Positions 1-8,570 of a stretch of DNA of 54,973 bases are shown in pieces. A program made the position numbers and the translations under genes. The notes under the pieces were generated by a model. That model was given only the letters and a program-made list of their open reading frames with translations, did not search any database and had not been told where the DNA came from. The stretch comes from Pseudobacteriovorax antillogorgiicola (lineage in GTDB: Bacteria > Bdellovibrionota_B > Oligoflexia > Oligoflexales > RGVZ01): positions 1 through 54,973 of the forward strand of contig CAMDHM010000016.1 in NCBI GenBank assembly GCA_945898195.1. The letters are read 5' to 3'. Numbering within the stretch: the first letter of the stretch is position 1; the number at the start of each line of letters is the position of its first letter.

Positions 1-248
<248 letters not shown>

Positions 249-253
249 TTAAC

Positions 254-288
254 GCCTGACAACTCTTCACTTGGGAGATTCGTCAGGC
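254..288 (+). repeat. Inverted repeat in the 23S-5S spacer
   Basis: GCCTGAC (254-260) is the exact reverse complement of GTCAGGC (282-288), with a 21-nt loop. It sits just after the 23S 3' end in the 23S-5S spacer (about 249-405), which otherwise shows no gene. It may be part of a processing stem of the rRNA precursor; this role is inferred from position only. Confidence 0.5.
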
Positions 289-405
289 AGCAGAGTTGAC
301 TGGATAAGTTCCAGTGAGAATCAATAGGCTCAATTGCATGATGTTATTTATTGCTTGTATTCGTTGTTGAAATAGGAAACTAACAGGTGTAAACCTGTGG
401 TGATT

Positions 406-520
<115 letters not shown>

Positions 521-533
521 TTAATATTGAAAG

Positions 534-562
534 CCCCAGTGGAAACACTGGGGTTTTTTTTT
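534..562 (+). terminator. Intrinsic terminator of the rRNA operon
   Basis: A perfect 8-bp stem, CCCCAGTG (534-541) and CACTGGGG (546-553), closed by a GAAA tetraloop, is followed by nine T (554-562). This is a classical strong rho-independent terminator placed 14 nt after 5S rRNA. Its T tract runs straight into the promoter of the next gene. Confidence 0.95.
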
Positions 563-570
563 GCTATAAT
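562..570 (+). promoter_or_regulatory. Extended -10 promoter for the O-antigen ligase-like gene
   Basis: TGCTATAAT (562-570) matches the extended -10 consensus TGnTATAAT exactly. The place of a -35 box falls inside the rRNA terminator hairpin and has no match, as expected for an extended -10 promoter. The predicted start of transcription is near 577, giving a leader of about 24 nt before the ATG at 601. The assignment rests on sequence only. Confidence 0.6.
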
Positions 571-600
571 TTTAAAAATATTGAACCGGATTGTTATAAC

Positions 601-1917
601 ATGACCGCCACTTTTGTAGCTTTATTCTGTTTTTTAGCCTCATGGGTTGGGGTTGCTACCCAGAGTGTGGCAATGTTTTTAGTTTTAGCTTGGCTGATTC
701 TGGGTCTTCGTTCGGTTGATTCAAAAAAGCTTGTTCATTCATACCGCTCTTCAATTTTTTCTCAGATGGCCTTGATTTTTGGTCTTGTGTGGGTTGGACT
801 TGCACTTATGTCCTCTGCTCTGAACCCGTGGACATCAGGTGCCTTGCCTGCTTTTCTGGGGGGATATCTGTGGTGGGCGTTAGGACCATTTACCTTCGCT
901 GCTCTAGCAGGATCCTTGGAGGATTTGGATAATTTTGCAGCTGTTGATTTTGCGAGAAAGTTTCGGAGGATAGCCTGGATTTTGCTTATTGGGGCCTCCC
1001 TGATTGCTGCAAGCCAGTATATCTATGGTTGGAAGCTTCATGGGATCCAAGTCATTCCGTCTGAACATCGAGCGCGAATATTATTCTCTCATCCATTGAG
1101 TCTGGCCTATATTCTGCTTCTTTATGTGCCACTTTCGGTGGCCCTACTTCTGCAACATCCAAGATCGAGATTAATCCTCGCTGTTGCGGGGGCGTTGTTG
1201 TTTTTGCTTTTTGTGTCATCCAGCAGATCTGTACAGGCTGTGCTGGCTTTACTCGGTGGAGTATTCGTTCTGTTCGGACTTCGGGGCAGATTACGCCTGA
1301 TAGCGATGGGAGTCTTCTTTTCCCTTGGGGTATTGGTGGCAACAACGGACAACCCAATCCGAGGGCGATTCATTTCAACGCTGGAGCAAAAGGAAGATCG
1401 ACAACAGACTCGTTATGCCGACGATCGTATCGCTTTTTGGGCCGTGCATTGGGACATGTTTATGGAAAAACCGCTTGTTGGCCATGGGCTATCGTACCGT
1501 CAGGACTATTTGGACCGATATTACAATGCCCATGGTTTGATGGAATTGGAGAAAAAATATCCCGCACACAATTTGTTCCTTCAGATTTTAGTCAACACTG
1601 GAGTGTTTGGCCTGTTGCTGTGGCTCGCGAGAATTGGTGTCGACATTGCTGCATGTGTTTATTTAATTCGTGGCAGTGATGGAGTGCGCGGGATTTTTAA
1701 AAGTGTGGGAAAACATACCAGACGGAGTCCGGTGAAGTGGATTGGGTGGGTAGGTTTGGCCTCAATTGCGGGAATGTTACTCGCTGGTTTAACTCAAAAC
1801 GCCTTTCAAGATAGCGCAGTACGTTTTCACTGGACCATTCTCGAATGCCTTTTGCTTTGGTTTAGTGGACGTCAAGCAGGTGCAAATGAGCATATCCAAG
1901 TAGCCAAGCTAATGTAA
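601..1917 (+). CDS. O-antigen ligase / Wzy_C-type membrane protein
   Basis: This 438-residue polytopic membrane protein has about ten hydrophobic segments. A large periplasmic loop (about residues 255-325) carries the arrangement typical of the Wzy_C family: an Arg-rich stretch, then F-W-A-V-H-W, then EKPLVGHG, ending with PAHN (His323) just before the next membrane segment (LVNTGVFGLLLW). Known members either join O-antigen to lipid A core (WaaL) or polymerise polysaccharide (Wzy); the sequence alone does not separate the two. No sugar transferase genes lie beside it; it stands alone behind the rRNA operon. Its last 56 nt overlap the convergent small membrane protein gene. The Shine-Dalgarno before the ATG is poor. 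Confidence 0.8.
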   Translation: MTATFVALFCFLASWVGVATQSVAMFLVLAWLILGLRSVDSKKLVHSYRSSIFSQMALIFGLVWVGLALMSSALNPWTSGALPAFLGGYLWWALGPFTFAALAGSLEDLDNFAAVDFARKFRRIAWILLIGASLIAASQYIYGWKLHGIQVIPSEHRARILFSHPLSLAYILLLYVPLSVALLLQHPRSRLILAVAGALLFLLFVSSSRSVQAVLALLGGVFVLFGLRGRLRLIAMGVFFSLGVLVATTDNPIRGRFISTLEQKEDRQQTRYADDRIAFWAVHWDMFMEKPLVGHGLSYRQDYLDRYYNAHGLMELEKKYPAHNLFLQILVNTGVFGLLLWLARIGVDIAACVYLIRGSDGVRGIFKSVGKHTRRSPVKWIGWVGLASIAGMLLAGLTQNAFQDSAVRFHWTILECLLLWFSGRQAGANEHIQVAKLM

Positions 1918-2266
1918 GCACGCCGTGGGACCAAAATTGCGTGGTTAGGAACGTTACCTTGCGCCCATAAATTCTTTGCAAAATTCTTCCGACGAATGGT
2001 TCCTGGTCCCTTATTTTCGGCCTTTTCTGGTATTCATGCTCGAGCCAGTATTCAAGGTTAGTGAGAATGCAGGCATTTTCATTGAGTCGCCAATGTATTG
2101 CCAGGAAGGGTAGAAAAATAATGTAGGCACGTAGCCAGGCTGTATTTGCATGCACCCAACCCAACAACACTACAAGAATTAATGAATAATGCGTGGTCCG
2201 GACAAGGTTGCGCAGAACCATGCCAGTGTACCCGCCTCGCCAAGACGAAGAGAAATTCCGTTTCAC
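1862..2266 (-). CDS. Small membrane protein of unknown function, coupled to lepA
   Basis: The 134-residue protein begins with a GTG that shares its G with the lepA stop codon (TAGTG), suggesting translational coupling. It has about three hydrophobic helices (near residues 27-40, 42-57 and 108-130) and a conserved-looking stretch HWRLNENACILTNLEYWLE after the second. I do not recognise a family with confidence. An ATG at codon 16 (about 2221), with GAGGCGG somewhat far upstream, is an alternative start. The 3' end overlaps the convergent O-antigen ligase-like gene by 56 nt. Confidence 0.6.
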   Translation of the reverse strand: MKRNFSSSWRGGYTGMVLRNLVRTTHYSLILVVLLGWVHANTAWLRAYIIFLPFLAIHWRLNENACILTNLEYWLEHEYQKRPKIRDQEPFVGRILQRIYGRKVTFLTTQFWSHGVLTLAWLLGYAHLHLLDVH

Positions 2267-4071
2267 TATTCGTCGAGCTTAAGGATAGCCATGAAGGCTT
2301 CCTGTGGAATTTCGACATTGCCGAGCTGTTTCATGCGCTTTTTGCCCTCTTTTTGCTTTTCCAAAAGTTTTCTTTTTCTGGAAATATCGCCGCCGTAGCA
2401 CTTTGCCGTCACATCCTTGCGCATTGCTGAAAGGGTTTCCCGCGCGACAACTTTACTGCCAATGGCAGCCTGTAGGGCGATTTGGAACATCTGCCGGGGC
2501 ACAAGTTCCTTTAACTTTTTACAAAGCATTCGGCCACGATGTGGTGCAGTTGATCGGTGGACAATGCAGGAAAGGGCGTCAATTGCGTCTGTATTTACAA
2601 GGACATCCAGCTTTACAAGGTCACCCTCGCGATAATCGGTGACCTCATAGTCCATCGAGGCGTAGCCACGGGAAATGCTTTTAAGTTTGTCATGAAAATC
2701 AAATATCATTTCGTTCATTGGAATTTCATAAATGATCTTAACGCGTTTGCTAGTCGTATACTCGAGGGCAACCTGAGTCCCGCGGCGCTCCGTTAGTAAT
2801 TTTAGGAGGCCGCCAATATATTCTTCTGGCGTATGGATGGTCATGAGGACATAAGGCTCGTCAATCCGCTCGATCCGGGTAACGTCTGGCATGTGGGCTG
2901 GATTTTCGATTTCGATCATCCCGGCGCCGCCGGTTTGAAATATGTGATAGACGACGGTCGGAGCAGTAAAAATCAGGTCGAGATTGTATTCACGCTCTAA
3001 GCGCTCCTGGACGATATCCATGTGCAGGAGGCCTAAAAAACCACAGCGAAATCCGAAGCCGAGAGCATTCGAACTCTCCGGTTCATAAGTCAAAGAGGAA
3101 TCGTTGAGGTTGAGTTTCTCCAAGGAATCTTTCAGATTTTGGAAGTCGGAGGAATCAACCGGAAAAATGCCCCCGAAGACCATTTGTTTGGCATCCTGAA
3201 AGCCGTCGACGGGAATGCTGGCTGGATTGTCAGGGTTAGTGATCGTATCGCCAACGCGAGTGTCAGCCACTGCTTTGATAGATCCTGAAACGAAACCCAC
3301 TTCGCCGGCGGAAAGTTCCACGGCATCAATCGGCTTCGGGGTCAGTTTTCCAAGCTTAAGGACTTCGAATACCTTGCCAGAGGACATCATCTGCATTTTC
3401 TGGTGCAACTTGATAGAACCAGCCATGACACGAAGCAGTGATACTGCGCCTAGGTAAGGGTCAAACCAGCTATCAAAAATCAGGGCCTGAAGGGGTTCAT
3501 GGCGACGATCGGGCGGAGGAGGAATCTTTTTGACGATGATTTCGAGTAGTTCTGCGACGCCGACTCCGGTTTTAGCGCTCACCAGAACGGCTTCGGTCGC
3601 GTCAATAGCGAGTTCTTCTTCAATTTCAACCATTACCCGTTCCGGGTCGGCAGAGGGCAAGTCGATTTTGTTGATGACTGGGATTAGTGCCAGATTGTGC
3701 CGCATGGCAAGTTGGACGTTTGCCACGGTCTGAGCTTCGACGCCCTGGCTGGCATCAACAATGACAAGGGCACCTTCGCAAGCGGCGAGGCTGCGTGAAA
3801 CTTCGTAGCTGAAATCCACATGTCCAGGGGTGTCGATTAGATTGAAAAGATAGCGTTTGCCGTCTTTTGCTGTGTAATGCATCGAGGCGGTTTGAGCTTT
3901 GATCGTAATGCCCCGTTCCCGCTCGATATCCATGCTGTCGAGGACTTGTGAACGCATTTCTCGGGAACTTAGTGCGCCCGTTTCTTCAATCAAACGATCG
4001 GCAAGGGTCGACTTGCCGTGGTCGATATGGGCCACGATACAAAAATTTCTAATGATTACTGGATCTTCCAT
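2266..4071 (-). CDS. lepA: Translation elongation factor 4 (LepA/EF-4)
   Basis: LepA is a ribosome-bound GTPase that acts on elongating or initiating ribosomes, on the cytoplasmic side. The 601 residues from this ATG match the family's usual 600. Visible are the G1 loop AHIDHGKST (14-22), the DTPGHVDF G3 motif, the NKIDLP G4 motif and the LepA-only C-terminal domain with [21 protein letters not shown], which separates it from EF-G and TypA. A reading frame extends 21 codons further upstream, but the conserved N-terminus begins here. A near-consensus promoter lies at 4152-4180. The stop codon overlaps the start of the next small gene by one base. Confidence 0.97.
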   Translation of the reverse strand: MEDPVIIRNFCIVAHIDHGKSTLADRLIEETGALSSREMRSQVLDSMDIERERGITIKAQTASMHYTAKDGKRYLFNLIDTPGHVDFSYEVSRSLAACEGALVIVDASQGVEAQTVANVQLAMRHNLALIPVINKIDLPSADPERVMVEIEEELAIDATEAVLVSAKTGVGVAELLEIIVKKIPPPPDRRHEPLQALIFDSWFDPYLGAVSLLRVMAGSIKLHQKMQMMSSGKVFEVLKLGKLTPKPIDAVELSAGEVGFVSGSIKAVADTRVGDTITNPDNPASIPVDGFQDAKQMVFGGIFPVDSSDFQNLKDSLEKLNLNDSSLTYEPESSNALGFGFRCGFLGLLHMDIVQERLEREYNLDLIFTAPTVVYHIFQTGGAGMIEIENPAHMPDVTRIERIDEPYVLMTIHTPEEYIGGLLKLLTERRGTQVALEYTTSKRVKIIYEIPMNEMIFDFHDKLKSISRGYASMDYEVTDYREGDLVKLDVLVNTDAIDALSCIVHRSTAPHRGRMLCKKLKELVPRQMFQIALQAAIGSKVVARETLSAMRKDVTAKCYGGDISRKRKLLEKQKEGKKRMKQLGNVEIPQEAFMAILKLDE

Positions 4072-4151
4072 GCGGGATTTTCTTTGGCTTTCAGAGTGCT
4101 GGTGACAGGATTCTGGTTTTGGGTTTTCTGGCAACCAGAATGGATCATCGG

Positions 4152-4180
4152 GTTATAGAGGGCGCGAAAGCCCCTGTCAA
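4152..4180 (-). promoter_or_regulatory. Sigma-70-type promoter of lepA
   Basis: On the minus strand TTGACA (4180-4175) is separated by exactly 17 nt from TATAAC (4157-4152). This is a perfect -35 box and a 5/6 -10 box at ideal spacing. Transcription should start near 4145, giving a leader of about 75 nt before lepA. The leader begins with a small hairpin (TTCTGG-TTG-CCAGAA, about 4126-4140). Confidence 0.8.
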
Positions 4181-4194
4181 AAGAACAGTTTGGA

Positions 4195-4671
4195 TCACAT
4201 GCGACTCAGGGTCGTTTTCAGGTTGTGTTTGGCTTGGATCGACTTCATTGCTGATCGTGCAAGGACTTCCGTGTCAAAAATTCCGTAACGAACCCGGTAG
4301 ATAACCCGGCCGTCCTTCAAAAGCGGGGTGTAATAGGCATCTAAACCCTTTTGTGCGAGACCTTTGATCAGCGTTTCCGCTTGGTCACGAGTGTTTAATT
4401 TCGCGATTTCGATGGTGTACTTGGCATCGTTCAGATTGCCCTGCGCAACTTGATTGCCATTCCCTGCCTGATTCGTTAACGGCGAGTCCCCGACGACGGA
4501 ATAGAACAACGACGCAGGTTCTGGGGCTTCAACTCCCACGGGCTTTCCGCCGGGAAACAACCCTGCCGGTAATTTCTTAAAGGCCAATGCCCCGATCAAA
4601 CCAGCTGTTGCGCCGATCAGCACGATGACGAAGGCTGATAAAATTAGGTTTTTGGATCCTGGTGAAGCCAT
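4195..4671 (-). CDS. SPOR-domain membrane protein
   Basis: This 158-residue protein has a short cytoplasmic N-terminus, one transmembrane helix (about residues 9-32), a low-complexity linker and a C-terminal SPOR-like domain (about 82-158: YTIEIAKLNTRDQAETLIKGL, then VIYRVRYGIF, then a final AMKSIQAKH helix). SPOR domains bind denuded peptidoglycan glycan strands and often target proteins to the division site. The ATG at 4671 is chosen over one eight codons upstream because AAGGAG (4683-4678) lies six bases before it. The gene is divergent from the uvrA-like gene and precedes lepA, which has its own promoter. Confidence 0.8.
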   Translation of the reverse strand: MASPGSKNLILSAFVIVLIGATAGLIGALAFKKLPAGLFPGGKPVGVEAPEPASLFYSVVGDSPLTNQAGNGNQVAQGNLNDAKYTIEIAKLNTRDQAETLIKGLAQKGLDAYYTPLLKDGRVIYRVRYGIFDTEVLARSAMKSIQAKHNLKTTLSRM

Positions 4672-4696
4672 TATGCGCTCCTTGTTTGCGTCCATA

Positions 4697-4719
4697 GGGG
4701 CAATACCGCTATTGTCCCC
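4697..4719. repeat. Inverted repeat between the SPOR gene and the uvrA-like gene
   Basis: GGGGCAATA (4697-4705), CCGC, then TATTGTCCCC (4710-4719) forms an inverted repeat with one unpaired T. It is centred in the short divergent intergenic region, so it could be an operator for either gene or a hairpin in the leader of the SPOR gene. It does not match the E. coli or Bacillus LexA box. Confidence 0.4.
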
Positions 4720-4791
4720 CTCTGCGCTGGTCTAGGCAAGGCCGGTTTTTTAGCTTTATCGAGGCCACGGGCCGAATCGGGACTGAAGTAT

Positions 4792-7713
4792 ATGGCAATT
4801 CAAGATCAGGAAATTGATGCGATCGAATTGGAGGGTGTAAGTACCCATAATTTGAAGTCGGTAAATGCTAGATTCCCCCTCGGAAAGTTGACCGTGGTGA
4901 CCGGAGTTTCCGGTTCTGGGAAGAGTTCGCTGGTCTTCGACACGCTCTACAGCGAATCGTACCGGCGCTACGTAGAGAGCCTTTCAAGCTTCGCCCGTCA
5001 GTATTTGAAAGCCTTGCCAAAACCAAATGTGGATGCGGTTAGAAACCTTCCCGCCGCCATTGCGGTGAAGCAGTCAAGATCCGGAGCAACGTCACGAAGT
5101 ACGGTTGGAACACTAACCGAAATTAACGATTTGCTGCGTGTCCTGTATGTTCATTTGTCGCAGATTATTTGTCGGACTTGTTCCCGGGTGGTTGAGCCAG
5201 AGTCGCCAGCGGTCGTGGTTCGCAAGTGCCGCAAAGAAATTGGAGTGGGGCAAACGGTCTTATTGGCTGCCCCTTTGATGCGCTGGGAGAAGGTAAAACC
5301 GAAAGAGCTGCGAGCCCAATTGGAAGCTCAGGGATTTACCAGATTGATCGATTTGGACTCTGGTGTCGTCACACGACTGGAAGAGTTTAAGGAGAGCAAG
5401 ACCAAAGGACTGAGTCGGCTGGCTATTGTCGTGGACCGTTTGGAAATCAAAGCGGATGCGGCCGACCCGAGGCTTTACGATGCGGCACGCATGGCTTTGA
5501 AAGTTGGCCGCGGCAGCGCCTGCGCAATTTTTGATCCGGTCGATGATGCGGGTGGGGGTAAGGATTTTAGTAAGGGGACTTTTAAGAAGTTGGATTTTTC
5601 GGATGGTTTGGATTGCTGTGGAATCACTTATTCACCGCCAACCTTGGCCCTCCTGTCATTCAATCATCCTCTCGGCGCATGCGGGAAATGCCAGGGCTTC
5701 GGATTTGCTGGGGAACTTGACTGGTCTAAGATTTTGCCGGATATGACTGGGTCCTTAGCTGATGCTGGAGTTGCTTGTTGGAATTTCGGTCAACATGACA
5801 ATTGCTATGATGGGGCCCTGCGCAGCGCCAAACTGGCAAAGTTCAACGTAGCCAAAAAAGCATTCGACGATTACGGCGTCGCCGAAATGGCCTGGCTTAA
5901 GACCGGGAAGATGCCGAGCGATTATGCGGGAAAGGGATCAGATTTTGATGGGATTGAGGGGTATTTTCGGTGGCTGGATAGCAAGCGCTACAAGCCACAC
6001 TACCGTATTCATGCCGCTCGATATCGCAAGTATGTAATTTGTCCAGAATGCGATGGGGCGCGATTAAAACCTGATGGTTTGGCGTGTCGCATCGTCGAAA
6101 AAAATATCGCAGAGATTCAGTCTTTGCCAATCGATGCTTTTGTTGACTGGTTGAGTGCCTTGCGGAGAAGTGCGGAAGGTCAGGGGTTTCTTGATCCGAA
6201 ACAACGCAGTCGCATTGAGCGCGGAATGACCGGCCTAGTTGAGGCGTTTGATGAGGCTGAGGCTCGCCTCGGGTATTTGCAGAGGATTGGTGTCGGCTAC
6301 CTGACTTTTGACCGGGCATCGCGGACTTTGTCTGGTGGGGAATTGCAGCGAATCAATATGGCGCGATGCCTTGGAAGTGCTTTGACGGAAACCCTGTTTT
6401 GCTTGGATGAGCCATCCGTTGGGTTGCACGCCCGTGATTCACAGCGATTGCTGGAAATCATGCGCGAGATGAGAGACCAAGGAAATACCGTCGTGGTCGT
6501 AGAGCACGAGCGAACGGTGATCGAGGGTGCAGACCAGTTGATCGAGATCGGGCCTAAAGCGGGGCATGAAGGTGGTTTGATTGTTTACTCGGGACCAGCT
6601 GCTGCAGCGGGGGTACGTCAAACCCGCGCACGAGGCTCTGTCGGAGCAGACGAAACACATCCGGTAGCGGGCAAGTCGGCGTGGCAGGTTCGAGGCGCTC
6701 AGTTTATGGAGTTGTCTGGCGCCCGAACCAACAATTTAAAGGGTATTCAAGTCCGGATTCCTGTTGGCGCTTTGACCGCGGTTTGTGGTGTCAGTGGCAG
6801 TGGTAAGACCAGCCTGATTCAGCATACTTTCTATCCAATGGTAGCAAATGCATTAGGGCAAGATCTTCCAACAACCGGGGGTGAGCGCTGTATTGCGAAA
6901 GGCGTAAAGCCTTTGGCACTAATCAAAACACACTCCGAAATCATGCACATGAGTCAGACGTCCCTGGGGCGCAGCAGTCGCTCCAATATAGCGACTTACC
7001 TTGGGATTTTTGACGAGATTCGCAAACTCATGGCCTCAGAACCATTGGCCAAGAAACTAGATCTGTCGCCAGGATCATTCAGCTTTAATGTGCCAGGCGG
7101 GCGCTGTGAAACTTGTCGCGGCCTTGGAACAGTTTCCGAAGACTTGTCATTTCTTGGTGACATGGAAGTGACTTGCCCTGAGTGCCAGGGGCGCCGGTTT
7201 GGCGATGGTGTCATGAGCGTCACATGGCGAGGGAAAAACCTGTCGGATATTTTGGTTATGAGCGTTGCCGAGGCGAGGAGCTTTTTTCATGATCGTCCGG
7301 CAATCGCCACGACCCTGGACCATGTGATCGCGATGGGTCTTGGTTATGTGGGGTTGGGCCAGCACACCAGTTCTTTTTCTGGGGGCGAGGCACAACGCCT
7401 GAAGTTATCGGAATTATTGCGGGAAGTTCGGGCTGGGAAGCCAAAGATTTTGATTTTCGACGAGCCCACAACGGGGTTAAGTGATGCTGATGTGGAGCGT
7501 TTAATGGTGCAGTTTCGCGCGTTGACAAAGAATGGGCATACCGTGATTGTGGTGGAGCATCACCTGCAAGTGCTCAAGTCGGCGGATTGGTTGATTGAAA
7601 TTGGCCCAGAAGCAGCGGCCGGCGGTGGTGAGTTGGTTTACGAAGGAGTCCCCGACGGATTGTTTGGGGTTGAGCGGTCGCTGACGCGGCCGTTTTTTGG
7701 GAGACACGTATGA
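4792..7713 (+). CDS. uvrA: Divergent UvrA-family excinuclease subunit A
   Basis: UvrA finds helix-distorting DNA lesions and loads UvrB. This 973-residue protein keeps the family plan: Walker A 1 GVSGSGKSS (38-46), zinc-type CGKC (297-300) and CPEC (417-420) pairs, signature 1 SGGELQRIN (about 514), Walker B LDEPSVGLHARD, Walker A 2 GVSGSGKTS (K672), CETC (772-775) plus CPEC (795-798), signature 2 SGGEAQRLKLSE, and DEPTTGLSDADVE. Many positions differ from housekeeping UvrA, for example AAIAVKQSRSGATSRSTVGT where the usual form has AIAIEQ and NPRSTVGT, and INMARCL after signature 1. It may be a UvrA2-like paralogue; no uvrB or uvrC is in the window. The Shine-Dalgarno is weak. It overlaps panB by 4 nt (ATGA). 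Confidence 0.85.
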   Translation: MAIQDQEIDAIELEGVSTHNLKSVNARFPLGKLTVVTGVSGSGKSSLVFDTLYSESYRRYVESLSSFARQYLKALPKPNVDAVRNLPAAIAVKQSRSGATSRSTVGTLTEINDLLRVLYVHLSQIICRTCSRVVEPESPAVVVRKCRKEIGVGQTVLLAAPLMRWEKVKPKELRAQLEAQGFTRLIDLDSGVVTRLEEFKESKTKGLSRLAIVVDRLEIKADAADPRLYDAARMALKVGRGSACAIFDPVDDAGGGKDFSKGTFKKLDFSDGLDCCGITYSPPTLALLSFNHPLGACGKCQGFGFAGELDWSKILPDMTGSLADAGVACWNFGQHDNCYDGALRSAKLAKFNVAKKAFDDYGVAEMAWLKTGKMPSDYAGKGSDFDGIEGYFRWLDSKRYKPHYRIHAARYRKYVICPECDGARLKPDGLACRIVEKNIAEIQSLPIDAFVDWLSALRRSAEGQGFLDPKQRSRIERGMTGLVEAFDEAEARLGYLQRIGVGYLTFDRASRTLSGGELQRINMARCLGSALTETLFCLDEPSVGLHARDSQRLLEIMREMRDQGNTVVVVEHERTVIEGADQLIEIGPKAGHEGGLIVYSGPAAAAGVRQTRARGSVGADETHPVAGKSAWQVRGAQFMELSGARTNNLKGIQVRIPVGALTAVCGVSGSGKTSLIQHTFYPMVANALGQDLPTTGGERCIAKGVKPLALIKTHSEIMHMSQTSLGRSSRSNIATYLGIFDEIRKLMASEPLAKKLDLSPGSFSFNVPGGRCETCRGLGTVSEDLSFLGDMEVTCPECQGRRFGDGVMSVTWRGKNLSDILVMSVAEARSFFHDRPAIATTLDHVIAMGLGYVGLGQHTSSFSGGEAQRLKLSELLREVRAGKPKILIFDEPTTGLSDADVERLMVQFRALTKNGHTVIVVEHHLQVLKSADWLIEIGPEAAAGGGELVYEGVPDGLFGVERSLTRPFFGRHV

Positions 7714-8525
7714 GCCGCTATGCAATTCGGGATTCGATCACAACGGCGCAACTACTAAAACGCAAACAGGCTGGCGAAAAAATTTCGGTCGTCACCTGCT
7801 ACGATTCTGCGTTTGGTCGAATTGTTGAAGAGTCGCCCGTAGATGTCGTGCTGGTTGGTGATAGCCTTGGCAATGTGATGCTTGGATTTGATAGCACCTT
7901 GCCAGTGACTGTCGAACAAATGATCCACCACGCGAGTGCGGTGACGAGAGTGGTGCACAGACCACTTGTTGTGGTGGATATGCCGTTCATGTCGTATCAG
8001 GTCTCGGTTGAGGATGCCTTGCGCAATTGTGGGCGGGTTCTAAAGGAGACCTCGGCACAGGCGGTCAAGCTTGAAGGCGGACGGCGCATTGCGCCCCAGG
8101 TTAAGGCTCTGGTTGATGCTGGCATCCCGGTGATGGGGCATTTGGGGCTGACCCCCCAGAGTGTACACACACTCGGTGGTTACAAGGTTCAGGGCAAGGG
8201 TGTCGACGCCCGCAACACAATGATAGAAGACGCGTTGATTTTAACTGAGGCTGGAATTTTTGCGCTGGTTCTCGAAATGGTTCCGGCAGAGTTGGCTGCG
8301 GAGATCACGTTGAAAATCGCAGTTCCAACGATTGGTATCGGGGCTGGTGCCGGATGTGATGGGCAAGTTTTGGTCATGCACGACCTTCTTGGCTTTGATC
8401 AGGATTTCAACCCAAAGTTCCTTAAAAAGTATGCCAATCTTGGCGCAGTGATTGGTGAGGCTTTGACGAAGTACGACAAAGAAGTTAAGTCGGGATCTTT
8501 TCCGGCTTCGAAAAATGAATTCTAA
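7710..8525 (+). CDS. panB: 3-methyl-2-oxobutanoate hydroxymethyltransferase (PanB)
   Basis: PanB transfers a hydroxymethyl group from 5,10-methylene-THF to alpha-ketoisovalerate, giving ketopantoate, the first step of pantothenate and coenzyme A synthesis. The 271 residues cover the full TIM-barrel family. Metal-binding positions are visible as Asp51 (VLVGDSLG), Asp90 (VVVDMPFM) and Glu122 (VKLEGG); the likely catalytic Glu is Glu189 (ALVLEMVP). Other hallmarks are VMGHLGLTPQS and PTIGIGAG. Its ATG overlaps the uvrA-like stop codon, so the two are probably co-translated. No panC or panD is nearby. Confidence 0.97.
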   Translation: MSRYAIRDSITTAQLLKRKQAGEKISVVTCYDSAFGRIVEESPVDVVLVGDSLGNVMLGFDSTLPVTVEQMIHHASAVTRVVHRPLVVVDMPFMSYQVSVEDALRNCGRVLKETSAQAVKLEGGRRIAPQVKALVDAGIPVMGHLGLTPQSVHTLGGYKVQGKGVDARNTMIEDALILTEAGIFALVLEMVPAELAAEITLKIAVPTIGIGAGAGCDGQVLVMHDLLGFDQDFNPKFLKKYANLGAVIGEALTKYDKEVKSGSFPASKNEF

Positions 8526-8570
8526 TCGCATCCTGATGATGCTGATGTAATGCAAGAACAGGGTCCAATC

